Assembly (NCBI RefSeq): GCF_002295065.1
Contig: NZ_NSGG01000011.1
Coordinates: 1-64,000, forward strand
Direction of reading: 5' to 3'
Origin: Mesorhizobium sp. WSM3859
GTDB lineage: Bacteria > Pseudomonadota > Alphaproteobacteria > Rhizobiales > Rhizobiaceae
DNA length: 64,000 nt
Below, piece after piece: positions 49,696 through 58,113 of the stretch. Both the position numbers and the translations under genes were made by a program. The notes beneath the pieces were generated by a model. It worked only from the letters and a program-made list of their open reading frames with translations, did not search any database and was not told the DNA's origin. How positions within the stretch are numbered: position 1 is the first letter of the stretch; every line of letters starts with the position of its first letter.

Positions 49696-50376
49696 TCAAA
49701 GGTATCGGGCAACAGGGATATTGCCGAGCCCGATAATATGCAGGTCTTGTAAGACTTTGGCCTTCGATCCGGGATCGACAGGCGGGGGCGGCGGTGTTGG
49801 CGGCTTCACCGTTTGACCAGGCAAAAGCTTTGTCGCTCGCTTCGGAGCAGGAGGCGCTTTAGGCGCTGCTTTCGCCGCCTTTGGCGCAAATGCGATGCTG
49901 ATCTTGTTTACGTCTTTCCAAGAACCTTTGAGACCAAACCCGAGATTTGCAGCAGCCGAGTCGAAGGGAATTTTTGCGATCTTGACGCTCCCATCTGCCT
50001 TTTGAAGCAAAGTAAATTGAAGCACATAAGAAGCCCCTTCGGGCTTAGTGTGGGTTTCGGCATAGGCATCCTGGAGCTGCGCGAGCCACACGCCGATTCC
50101 TAGATCCCCCACCAACCGGGAATTGCGTTTACGACGTCCTTCAACGGCGTCCGTGTCACAGGTGATTTCGTCCTCGCTACCAAGTCCCATGGTGAACTTG
50201 TAGCCAACGAGACGATCAGCGGTACCTGTGACGTCGGTAGCGAGCGCCAAGCTCAACGTCTGCGGCACAAAAGGCACATCGTTTCCGGCACTAAAGTTTC
50301 CATTTGATTCGGCGACAACGTTCAGCGACAGGTCGACGGTCGCGTTGCCGGACAAGGCATCCGGTCCCGCCGTCAC
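49696..50376 (-). CDS. Hypothetical protein, probably missing its N-terminus
   Basis: A frame of 226 codons starting at GTG 50376. The body is beta-rich with a 30-residue Pro/Lys-rich linker (KAPPAPKRATKLLPGQ, then PPTPPPPP) and a short C-terminus ending NIPVARYL. There is no signal peptide or start signal and it begins in mid-domain-like sequence. Its start abuts the point where the methyltransferase homology begins on the other strand, so this looks like the 3' part of a gene joined there by recombination. It is in the opposite direction to its right neighbours. I do not recognise its family. Confidence 0.55.
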   Translation of the reverse strand: MTAGPDALSGNATVDLSLNVVAESNGNFSAGNDVPFVPQTLSLALATDVTGTADRLVGYKFTMGLGSEDEITCDTDAVEGRRKRNSRLVGDLGIGVWLAQLQDAYAETHTKPEGASYVLQFTLLQKADGSVKIAKIPFDSAAANLGFGLKGSWKDVNKISIAFAPKAAKAAPKAPPAPKRATKLLPGQTVKPPTPPPPPVDPGSKAKVLQDLHIIGLGNIPVARYL

Positions 50377-51271
50377 TCGAGCCGGTGATCTCTTCCTGCT
50401 TGCCGATCATCGGCTGATCTGCGGCAACGCGCTTTCGGCCGAGGTCTTTGCAGCGCTCATGCAAGGGGAAACGGCGTCAGTGTGTTTTACCGATCCCCCA
50501 TACAACGTTCCCATCGGTGGACACGTCACCGGTCTCGGCAAGACGCAGCATCGTGAGTTCGCGATGGCTTCCGGCGAAATGTCCGACGACGAGTTCGCTC
50601 GTTTTCTCGAGCAATCATTCGCTGAGATAGCCGCCTGTTCTAAACAGGGCGCGATCGCTTTCGTGTGTATGGACTGGCGTCACATCGCGGAGACCGTTGT
50701 CGCAGGCAAAGCAGCGTTCGGCGACCTGCTCAATCTGTGCGTCTGGAACAAGACCAATGCCGGCATGGGCAGCCTCTACCGCTCGCAGCATGAGCTGGTC
50801 CTGGTGTTCAAGAATGGCAAGGGGCCGCATCGCAACAACGTCGAGCTTGGCAAGCACGGCCGTCACCGCTCCAACGTCTGGACTTATCGCGGTATCACCA
50901 GTTTTGGCGCCGACCGGATGGCCGATCTGGCGTCGCACCTCACCGTCAAGCCGATCAATCTGGTTGCCGACGCGCTGCTCGACGTCAGCAAGCGCGGCGA
51001 TTTGGTTCTCGATCCATTTGGAGGGTCCGGGACCACGCTGCTTGCCGCGCAAAAGACCAGGCGCCGGGCCCGGCTGATCGAGATCGATCCTCATTACTGC
51101 GATCTCATCATCCGGCGCTTCGAAAAGCACACCGGGAAGCAGGCGACGTTCGCTGCGACCGGCGAAACTTTTGAGGAGCTGAGCGAACGGCGCGCTAGCG
51201 AAATTGTCCCGGCGCCCGAAAACGCGAAGGCATGGGCAACGCAATCTGAAAACGTGGAAGGTGTGCTGTGA
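50228..51271 (+). CDS. DNA adenine/cytosine-N4 methyltransferase, N-terminally truncated
   Basis: The readable protein has FTDPPYNVPIGG (the DPPY catalytic motif) and LDPFGGSGTTLLAAQKT (SAM-binding FxGxG), the order of a beta-type N4/N6 methylase. Homologous modification proteins beside DUF5681/terminase genes have an N-terminal ParB-like nuclease domain of roughly 130 residues ahead of a GDLWxLGxHRLxCG linker. Here only GDLFLLADHRLICGNA onwards (about 50380) is present. The 5' 150 bases of this frame are antisense to the gene at 49696. The start is therefore doubtful: GTG 50228 is the longest, ATG 50457 is the first internal ATG but cuts the linker. It is coupled to DUF5681 by GTGA. Confidence 0.75.
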   Translation: MTSVASAKLNVCGTKGTSFPALKFPFDSATTFSDRSTVALPDKASGPAVTRAGDLFLLADHRLICGNALSAEVFAALMQGETASVCFTDPPYNVPIGGHVTGLGKTQHREFAMASGEMSDDEFARFLEQSFAEIAACSKQGAIAFVCMDWRHIAETVVAGKAAFGDLLNLCVWNKTNAGMGSLYRSQHELVLVFKNGKGPHRNNVELGKHGRHRSNVWTYRGITSFGADRMADLASHLTVKPINLVADALLDVSKRGDLVLDPFGGSGTTLLAAQKTRRRARLIEIDPHYCDLIIRRFEKHTGKQATFAATGETFEELSERRASEIVPAPENAKAWATQSENVEGVL

Positions 51272-51717
51272 GCGGCCGAAAGGGAAATCGAAAAAGATCC
51301 GCCGATTACGAGGTCGGCTATGGGAAACCGCCCTCGGAGCACCAGTTCGCAAAGGGCCAGTCGGGCAATCCGAGGGGCCGTCCGAAAGGCAAGAAGAACA
51401 TTGACACGATGCTTCGAGAGGCGTTGTTCGCGCCGATCCCGATCCAGATGAATGGCAAGACCACGAACGTGTCTGCGCTTGAGGCCATAGTTCTCAAGTT
51501 GCGTAACAATGCGATCGCCGGCGACTACCGCTCGGCGGTGCAGGCGATTCAACTCGCAATACGCGCGCTCCAGCCTGAGGAGAGCGAATCCAGCGCCGCC
51601 AGCCCTCTCGATCAGACTGTAATGATGGACCTCATGCGCGACTATCTCGAGCATCAGGACCCAGCCGCGAACGACGACGGCGACGTCCCCAAAACCGATG
51701 AGGAAGAGGACCAATGA
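51268..51717 (+). CDS. DUF5681 domain-containing protein
   Basis: A 149-residue protein with the DUF5681 signature YEVGYGKPPSEHQF followed by KGQSGNPRGRPKGKKN, a basic motif. The C-terminal half is helical and acidic at the end. It sits between the methylase and terminase with four-base overlaps on both sides, the usual order in rhizobial elements. By position it may act as a small-terminase-like adaptor. That role is inferred. Confidence 0.87.
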   Translation: MSGRKGNRKRSADYEVGYGKPPSEHQFAKGQSGNPRGRPKGKKNIDTMLREALFAPIPIQMNGKTTNVSALEAIVLKLRNNAIAGDYRSAVQAIQLAIRALQPEESESSAASPLDQTVMMDLMRDYLEHQDPAANDDGDVPKTDEEEDQ

Positions 51718-53168
51718 ACGCACCCTTTTCCAATCACCAAAGAAGTGGGGCTCGCTCACCCGCAGCCCCTACGGCTTTCCAAATGCTGCTGGAGCTAGCT
51801 CGAAACGACCTGGCGACCTTTGTCGGGTTGGCCTTCTCGGCTGTTGATCGTTCGACCTATTTGCCCAATTGGCACATCCGTGCGATCGCCTACCAACTCC
51901 AGCGGGTCGCGCATGGCCAGTGCAAGCGACTGATCATCACGATGCCGCCCCGTTCGCTGAAATCAGTCACCACCTCGGTCGCCTTCCCGGCGTGGCTTCT
52001 CGGACGCGACCCGTCCAGGAAACTGATCTGCGTGTCCTATTCGCAACCATTGGCCGTCAAGCACGCGAACGATTTTCGAAATGTCGTCGACACTGCTTGG
52101 TATCGGTCGATGTTTCCGACCTTCAAGATCAGCTCGCGCAAGAACACCGAGAACGAGCTGCAGACGACGCTTGGCGGTGGCCGATTGACCACCTCCACCG
52201 GCGGCCAGCTGACTGGCCGCGGCGGCGATATCATCATCATCGATGATCCCCTGAAGGCAGAGGACGCATATTCCGAAACAGCACGCACCAAATGCGCCGA
52301 GTGGGTCCGAACGACTTTGATGTCGCGCTTCGACAACCCGGCTACCGGCGCCGTTATCCTCGTCATGCAGCGTCTCCATGTCGACGATCTGGCGGGTGTC
52401 CTTTTGGAGACGGGCGGCTGGGACCACCTCAACCTCTCCGCAATTGCCGACGAGGATGCGCGAATTCCAATGAGCGCAAGTCGTTGGCACGCTCGCAAGA
52501 TCGGTGACCTGCTCCATCCTGCTCGGCTCGGAATGCCCGAACTTGACAGGCTCAAACGCGACCTCGGGTCGCTCGCCTTTTCAGCGCAATACCAACAGTC
52601 CCCTGCCCCGGCGGATGGCAATATCGTCAAGCGCGCCTGGTTTCGCTACTACGACCCCACTCAGCTTGAGCGGCGTTCGATGACGATCGTGCAGAGCTGG
52701 GATACTGCACTGAAAGGCGATCCGAGTTCCGACTACTCCGTCGGCACGACTTGGGCAAAAGACGACAACAACTACTACTTGCTCGATCTCGTTCGCGTCC
52801 GGGCTGCGTACCCCGACCTCATCCAGACGGTCAAAGGGTCGATCGAGAAACACGAGCCGGACATCGTCCTCATCGAAGACGCCGGCTCGGGATCAAGCTT
52901 GATCGCCGACTTGGACTACCAAGGCATCCCGTCAAGGCCCGTGAAAGCTCGGACCAACAAGGAGAGCAGGCTTTCGCGCGTCTCTGCAATGATCGAGAAC
53001 GGCAACGTGCATCTGCCGAAAGACGCGCACTGGAAGGACGATTTCATGTTGGAGGTGCTTGCCTTTCCGAACGGCAGGCACGACGACCAGGTCGACTCAA
53101 TGTCTCAGGCGCTGATCTGGATGAAGGACGACAAGCCGACGGGCGGATTCTACGTGGGGAGATTCTGA
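51714..53168 (+). CDS. Phage-type terminase large subunit
   Basis: A 484-residue protein with both terminase activities visible. The ATPase has a variant Walker A IITMPPRSLKS (about 76-86) and Walker B DIIIIDDPLK (about 176-185). The RNase-H-like nuclease has SWDTALKGDPSSDYS (first Asp, about 330), VLIEDAGSG (about 388) and GRHDDQVDSMSQAL near the C-terminus. Length is normal. It would cut and package phage-like DNA, but no portal, capsid or tail genes follow: the next gene is convergent 20 bases on and unrelated. It is probably a relic or satellite-like module. Confidence 0.9.
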   Translation: MNAPFSNHQRSGARSPAAPTAFQMLLELARNDLATFVGLAFSAVDRSTYLPNWHIRAIAYQLQRVAHGQCKRLIITMPPRSLKSVTTSVAFPAWLLGRDPSRKLICVSYSQPLAVKHANDFRNVVDTAWYRSMFPTFKISSRKNTENELQTTLGGGRLTTSTGGQLTGRGGDIIIIDDPLKAEDAYSETARTKCAEWVRTTLMSRFDNPATGAVILVMQRLHVDDLAGVLLETGGWDHLNLSAIADEDARIPMSASRWHARKIGDLLHPARLGMPELDRLKRDLGSLAFSAQYQQSPAPADGNIVKRAWFRYYDPTQLERRSMTIVQSWDTALKGDPSSDYSVGTTWAKDDNNYYLLDLVRVRAAYPDLIQTVKGSIEKHEPDIVLIEDAGSGSSLIADLDYQGIPSRPVKARTNKESRLSRVSAMIENGNVHLPKDAHWKDDFMLEVLAFPNGRHDDQVDSMSQALIWMKDDKPTGGFYVGRF

Positions 53169-53187
53169 ACTACGCTCAGACACCTAC

Positions 53188-55167
53188 CTAATGTTGCGAA
53201 GTTCCTATTTTGCCGATTGATAGACGAGTGCCAGCACCAGCAAGCAAGGCGAGCAGGACGTCCTGGACGCTGCCCCACGTGGTGTTCGTCACCCACAACA
53301 CCAGCACGCCGACGCTTGCGATCCCGGCAAGCGCGATCAGGTTTGCGATCCAGTCCCAAACGTTTAACTTTTCGGTGAGTTCACCTAACGACGCGCCGGC
53401 GGCCGGCTGAAACGTAGTATCGGGCACCGTGAATACCAGGGCACTATCGGCTCCTAGGATCACAGGCACATCGCTCGCGACACTTTCCAGGCCAGAGAGA
53501 CTTTGAAGGACCTGTGACAGATCCACCGCTCTGGCCAAAACCGCTGTGGTTGGCGGCTGGATCGCCTTCAAATCTGTCAGAACCCTCTGCAGGTCATCCA
53601 GCTTGCTCTTTTGCTTGGCCGAGCGCTGCGGCTTGAGGGCGCCCGCGATCTCCCTCTCAATCTTGCCCAGCACCTTCGTCGCGGTCGGCGCCGTTGTCTT
53701 CTCCAGCTTGTCGGTTGCGTCGGCGAGCGCCTTGGCCCGGGTGACGGTTTGCACACCGCCGTCCGCGACCCCAGCCATTATCGGCTCAAACGCCGCTTGC
53801 CTTAGCCCGAGGGCGTCCTTCCACTCAGCTGTCTCACCGTCAACGCCCAAATAAGCGATTGCCGGCGCAAGGCCGGCGGCAACCTTGTCGTAGCGCTGGG
53901 CTGCATCGAACAGCGACTGAAAACCGGAGAGCTCAAAGCTGAGTTTATCTGCGGCAGCGGTAATAGTCTCACCCTTCCATTCCGTAGAGTCGAGTGCCGC
54001 AGACAACTGTTGTGTCAACGGGATGAACGTTTTGGCCGCTTCGCCTTTGGCCTGCGCCGCCGTCTCCAGCAACGCATTCGCGCGAGTGAGCAATGTTAAC
54101 CGTTGCTGATAATCATCTGGCTTGGTCGATGCTTCCTTGCCAGCTACAATCTCAATATCCAGTGCTTTGAGTTCCAGAACGAGTTGCCTTGCCCGCCTCC
54201 CGACGGAAAGCTGACCGGTCTCCTGGGCCAGCTTCTGCGCATCTTCCCGCAGACGTGCTAGGTCGATGCGCCGGTTTACCGTCGGCCGCCCCGTTGTGCG
54301 CCAGTCGGTTACCAGCGCTCCGAGTGCTACTCCCAATGCGACGACAATGCCGGCCAGCCACGCCGAGGCGCGAATATCGACGCTGACCGTTCGCGCTGAC
54401 TGTCCGCCGCCCCTGCCCGGCAGCAGCACGTCGACCCAATAACTCCCAGGGGAAAGGCCTCTCGGCAGTTCGACGTCGAAGACGCATGACTGGCCGGCAA
54501 GAACTTCGCCGGCGCAGCCATTTCCGACCACCACCGGTGCTTCCGAGGTCGCGGCTTGTGTCTTGGCGTCGGTGCTGCCGGTGAGCATCTGCCCTACCAG
54601 CGGCGCGTCGACCTCGACCGTATCGCCGCTCGCATTGCGCCCGGTAAGGCGGACCAAGTAGGGCGAAGACGTTGCAATGTCCGGAAAAGTCAACCCGATG
54701 TGCACCAGCTTCGGTTCCAGGAGAAACGCCGCGTCAATCGCTTTTATCGTGCGGGTGATGCGCACCGGATAGCGAAGCCTTCCCGTCTTTCCGGAGACTT
54801 CGATGAAGGTCTCGTAGACACCGGGGCGGGCAAACTCTCCGCTGACCTCGAATGTCGCAGTCTCGCCTGCCTTGAGCTTGAATACGCCACTCGGCTCAGC
54901 GGCGTGTGGATATTTGATCCATTCCGCCTTGACCGTGACCTCCGTCGTGTCGTGGCGAAACTCGGTGCCAACCGTGACTTCGGCGTCGACATCAGGGTCG
55001 TTCTTCAGCGTTATCGAAGCGCGCCCGTTGGCAGTTGTAGTTGTCGCCGTGACCGTATCGCCGGCTGCGTTGTCGACTTTCTCTATAGCTCCGGCCGGAG
55101 CGGCCGCCAGCGCTGCAACCGCTGCCAGCGACAGGATCATCCTCCGCCAACTTAATTTCAAGCTCAA
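53188..55167 (-). CDS. Membrane protein with periplasmic beta-domains and a long helical region, unknown function
   Basis: A protein of about 659 residues. Residues 1-27 are a signal peptide (SLAAVAALAAAPAGA). Beta-rich, Ig-like periplasmic sequence follows to about 262, including a Cys pair (NGCAGEVLAGQSCVF). Then there is a hydrophobic helix WLAGIVVALGVALGALV (about 269-285). About 300 residues of Ala/Lys/Glu-rich helices, likely cytoplasmic, come next, and two hydrophobic helices (about 605-630 and 637-650) end the chain. TTG 55167 follows GGGAGG at good spacing; TTG 55182 and ATG 55140 are alternatives. It is divergent from the protease operon and may be its membrane partner. I recognise no known family. 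Confidence 0.7.
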   Translation of the reverse strand: MSLKLSWRRMILSLAAVAALAAAPAGAIEKVDNAAGDTVTATTTTANGRASITLKNDPDVDAEVTVGTEFRHDTTEVTVKAEWIKYPHAAEPSGVFKLKAGETATFEVSGEFARPGVYETFIEVSGKTGRLRYPVRITRTIKAIDAAFLLEPKLVHIGLTFPDIATSSPYLVRLTGRNASGDTVEVDAPLVGQMLTGSTDAKTQAATSEAPVVVGNGCAGEVLAGQSCVFDVELPRGLSPGSYWVDVLLPGRGGGQSARTVSVDIRASAWLAGIVVALGVALGALVTDWRTTGRPTVNRRIDLARLREDAQKLAQETGQLSVGRRARQLVLELKALDIEIVAGKEASTKPDDYQQRLTLLTRANALLETAAQAKGEAAKTFIPLTQQLSAALDSTEWKGETITAAADKLSFELSGFQSLFDAAQRYDKVAAGLAPAIAYLGVDGETAEWKDALGLRQAAFEPIMAGVADGGVQTVTRAKALADATDKLEKTTAPTATKVLGKIEREIAGALKPQRSAKQKSKLDDLQRVLTDLKAIQPPTTAVLARAVDLSQVLQSLSGLESVASDVPVILGADSALVFTVPDTTFQPAAGASLGELTEKLNVWDWIANLIALAGIASVGVLVLWVTNTTWGSVQDVLLALLAGAGTRLSIGKIGTSQH

Positions 55168-55493
55168 TTCGCCCTCCCGCAACAGTCAAAGGCGATACAT
55201 TTTCAGCGAGGTTTTTTGTGATTTTATCTTTGACGCCGCTATGTTATCATCCCGCAGTATTCAGTCAATCTAGACTTGCGCGCAAACTGCCCACTCTGCA
55301 GGGGTTGACGCATCGGCTGCGATGGGACGGCGTTCCGCGCCTCCGACCAACCGCGATTGGATGCGGCAAAGCATAACACCGCAAGTTGGCTGACCACGGC
55401 GTGCACAATGATATTCTTTCTGATTGAAACCTGCTCTTGACTTAGTCAGTTTTATTGCAGTAGCTTTCTCTAATGGAGAAGTAGGCGACTTGC
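55168..55493. other. Divergent promoter region, 326 bases
   Basis: It is AT-rich for this genome and separates the membrane protein gene from the protease operon, so it must contain both promoters. TTGACT at 55437-55442 is a possible -35 for the rightward operon, but no convincing -10 follows at 17 bases. I see no RNA gene. Confidence 0.4.
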
Positions 55494-55640
55494 ATGAACA
55501 ATGTAGGCAAGGGACTGGGCGGTCGTCGCCTAGTGGTTCGCTTTGCTTGGCTTGCGCGTGCCTCTGACCGCATTACTCAACGTTCACTGTATGGCGCCAA
55601 GCGGCCTGGAAGTTTGCCAGGACTGCCCAGCCCGGGATGA
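55494..55640 (+). CDS. Small ORF, 48 residues, overlapping the YbaY-like gene
   Basis: ATG 55494 to TGA 55640 encodes MNNVGKGLGGRRLVVRFAW and 29 further residues, basic with no recognised domain. Its stop overlaps the ATG of the next gene (ATGA, 55637-55640), an arrangement typical of translational coupling. GGAGA is 14 bases upstream, a little far. It could be a leader peptide or chance; no homology is claimed. Confidence 0.3.
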   Translation: MNNVGKGLGGRRLVVRFAWLARASDRITQRSLYGAKRPGSLPGLPSPG

Positions 55641-55984
55641 GCCCTCCGGCCATAGTGGGCACGATTGATCTCACTGGAGCACCAGCTAGAGAGGCAGTTG
55701 ATGTACGGGTTCGGCTTGAGGACACCACAATGATGGACGGCCCCTCAGAGGTCATCGCCGAGACGCTGGTGCGGCTAGAGCCAGATGCGCCAATGCCGGC
55801 GCCTTTCAGGCTCCTTCTTCCCGACGAGCGGCTCGATCCGCGCCGGCAATACACGCTGACTGCTCGCGGCAGGCGCGCTCCAGGCACCGAGTTCCGCGAT
55901 TGCGGCACGGTTGAGGCCTTTCCTTGGAAGGTTGGCACCAAGACGCGCTATCGCCTCGCCATGAAATGGTTCGACCGGAACTGA
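55637..55984 (+). CDS. YbaY/YscW-like beta-domain protein
   Basis: A 115-residue protein whose sequence pattern fits the YbaY/YscW lipoprotein domain: IVGTIDLTGAP, VRVRLEDTTMMDGPSEVIAE, APFRLLLPDERLDPRRQYTL and TARGRRAPGTEFRDCGT-like strands in order (each quoted only in part). Known members are lipoproteins or type III secretion pilotins, but this one lacks a signal peptide and lipobox; no earlier in-frame start exists back to a TGA at 55565. It would thus be cytoplasmic unless secreted otherwise. It is the first well-supported gene of the protease operon, 88 bases before the astacin gene. Family call is tentative. Confidence 0.6.
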   Translation: MSPPAIVGTIDLTGAPAREAVDVRVRLEDTTMMDGPSEVIAETLVRLEPDAPMPAPFRLLLPDERLDPRRQYTLTARGRRAPGTEFRDCGTVEAFPWKVGTKTRYRLAMKWFDRN

Positions 55985-56072
55985 CAAAATCCAAAAGTCA
56001 ATCGGTCGAACCGCGACACGAAACGAAGGCTTCGAGAAAGCGGCCACTAGGGAGCAAGAAGAGGAGGCAGGC

Positions 56073-56876
56073 ATGGCTGACGGCGAACAGGGTGGCGGTA
56101 AAGAGCTCAAAACGACCTTCATGATGGTGGGCGGCACGCTCCGGCCTGTGCAGTACACGGTGCTTGACGGACTGGCCGTCGTAGAGGGCTGCGTTGTCAT
56201 AGGTACACCCGAGGAAGCTGAAGCCAACCTGAAGGCTGTGCAAGACCAACCTGGTCTCCTGCGAGCGAATGCGGAGACGCAAGGGGCGGCAATAAAGGGG
56301 CAGGGATTCCGCTGGCCGGACGGCAAGCTGATCTACGAGATCGACCCTACGCTTCCCAATCCCGAGCGGATCGATCAGGCGATGGCGCATTGGAAAGAGA
56401 AAACGTCGATCAACTTCGAAAAGCGCGACCCGGCCAATCCCGGACACAAGAATTTCGTCCGCTTCGTGCCGGGGACAGGCTGCCGTTCGGCGGTCGGGAT
56501 GCGGGGCGGCCAGCAGAACATCGTGCTCGGCCCGGAATGCACCAAAGGCAACGTCATACATGAGATCGGTCACGCGCTCGGACTTTTTCACGAGCAGAGT
56601 AGGGGCGACCGCGACGCCTTTATCCGCATCCGTTTCGATCGCATCCAGGAAGGCATGGAGCACAATTTCACCCAGCATATCCACGACGGCATTGATGTCG
56701 AAGCCTATGACCTCGGCTCCATCATGCATTATCCGCTGACCGCGTTCTCAGTCGATGGGCAGCCAACTATCGAGTTGGTCCACTCCTTTGCCGGTGTGGT
56801 TGGCCAGCGCGAGAGCTTGAGTGACGGTGATCGCAAGACGATCAAAAAGCTGTATCCCAAGAAGGTTGACCGATGA
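56073..56876 (+). CDS. Astacin-type zinc metalloprotease (M12A)
   Basis: A 267-residue protein with the full astacin zinc-site: HEIGHALGLFHEQSRGD (His163, catalytic Glu164, His167, His173) and the Met-turn SIMHYP (Met218, Tyr220 the fifth ligand). The upstream substrate-cleft region has FRWPDGKLIYEID, also typical. There is no secretion signal; the N-terminal 70 residues could serve as a pro-region. GAGGAGG lies eight bases ahead of ATG 56073. It overlaps the caspase-like gene by four bases. Bacterial astacins without signal peptide are unusual, and this one could act inside the cell or be exported with its neighbours. Target unknown. Confidence 0.9.
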   Translation: MADGEQGGGKELKTTFMMVGGTLRPVQYTVLDGLAVVEGCVVIGTPEEAEANLKAVQDQPGLLRANAETQGAAIKGQGFRWPDGKLIYEIDPTLPNPERIDQAMAHWKEKTSINFEKRDPANPGHKNFVRFVPGTGCRSAVGMRGGQQNIVLGPECTKGNVIHEIGHALGLFHEQSRGDRDAFIRIRFDRIQEGMEHNFTQHIHDGIDVEAYDLGSIMHYPLTAFSVDGQPTIELVHSFAGVVGQRESLSDGDRKTIKKLYPKKVDR

Positions 56877-58111
56877 CGCTGGTTTTCGACCGCACCGACC
56901 AACTCGCCGGCCAACCGCAGACACATGCCTTCCTGCTCGGCGTAAGCGAATACAAGCATCTTCCGGGAATGGAGGAGCCGGCGGACGCGGAGAGCTTCGG
57001 ACTGAAACGGTTGGCCTCTCCGGCGCTGAGTGCCTGGGAAGTCTGCCGTTGGCTCGTCGGGCATGCGGATTCTCTATTCCGCCCGTTGGGGTCGATCCGG
57101 CTGCTGATGTCGCCCGCCGTCGACGAGGTGCGCAATTTGACTCCGATCGCTGCCCCGAAAGGCGTCCAGGTGGTAAACCCGCAAGGCATCCAAACTGCCG
57201 CCCCAGAAGGAACTCGGATCACGGCAGCAGGTGTTGAGCACGCCGACTGGACAAGTTTCGTCAAGGAAGCGCTTGCTTGGCGGGAAGCGGCCAAATCCGA
57301 TCGCAATGGGGTAAGTCTTTTCTATTATTCCGGCCACGGTCTCGAACGCTCCGGCCGGCCGTTGATCACGCTTGCGGATTTCACCGACCCGCTCGCTGGG
57401 GGCAAACTGCAGCGCTCCTGCGAGGTAATCGCCAATTTTGTGCTTGGCATGGCTCCCTCTCCCGGTTTCGAAAATATCGCCAGGAACCAATTCTATTTTG
57501 TCGACGCCTGCCGAGAGCAGGTGCTGGACCCGGTAGGGCTTAGTGCTCAACCAGGAACGGTTTGGGATGTACTGCCGGGGATTGACGACCGCGCCACGCC
57601 CACTTTCATGGCCTCTTACCCAGGTTCTCGAGCACTGACGATCCGCGGCCAGCCGACGGATTTCTGCCGGGGCTTGATCGAGGCTCTCGACAAAGGCGCT
57701 GAAAACGTCGACCAGGAGGATGCCGCGAAACGCTGGCTGGTTGACAGCGTCACACTCAGCACCGCACTGGATACGTATTTCGAGCGGTTGGGTACCGGGC
57801 AATACACGCCGACAAGCGGGTCGATTTTCAAGCGACCGAAGCTGTGCTGGCTTCCAGAACCGCCTTCGGTCGACTTCCGCGTAGCCGTGAGCCCGGACAT
57901 GGCGGTCAGCAAGACCGAAATCTCGCTCACCAACCGCGGGACCGGCCTGATAAAAAGGATTCCGGCATCCACAGCGGACCATCCTTATCAGGTAGAAATG
58001 CAAGCTGGTATTTATGAGCTGCTTGCCAAGTCCGACGGCACCTTTCCAGACCGCAGCGACTTTCAGCTTGTCAATCAGCAATTGCCGGTATGGTCGGTCG
58101 TGATGGGTTAG
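56873..58111 (+). CDS. Caspase-like cysteine protease (peptidase C14 family)
   Basis: A 412-residue protein. Caspase-fold landmarks are AFLLGVSEYKHLPG near the N-terminus, the catalytic His in LFYYSGHGLE (His155) and the catalytic Cys in FYFVDACREQ (Cys213), correctly spaced on consecutive core strands. The C-terminal 100 residues form a separate beta-rich domain without known family. The long insert between the first strand and the His is typical of prokaryotic metacaspase-like proteins. ATG 56873 overlaps the astacin stop and the next gene starts 2 bases after its stop. It may cleave the S1-PLD protein, astacin or a cell target; not known. Confidence 0.9.
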   Translation: MTLVFDRTDQLAGQPQTHAFLLGVSEYKHLPGMEEPADAESFGLKRLASPALSAWEVCRWLVGHADSLFRPLGSIRLLMSPAVDEVRNLTPIAAPKGVQVVNPQGIQTAAPEGTRITAAGVEHADWTSFVKEALAWREAAKSDRNGVSLFYYSGHGLERSGRPLITLADFTDPLAGGKLQRSCEVIANFVLGMAPSPGFENIARNQFYFVDACREQVLDPVGLSAQPGTVWDVLPGIDDRATPTFMASYPGSRALTIRGQPTDFCRGLIEALDKGAENVDQEDAAKRWLVDSVTLSTALDTYFERLGTGQYTPTSGSIFKRPKLCWLPEPPSVDFRVAVSPDMAVSKTEISLTNRGTGLIKRIPASTADHPYQVEMQAGIYELLAKSDGTFPDRSDFQLVNQQLPVWSVVMG

Positions 58112-58113
58112 CC

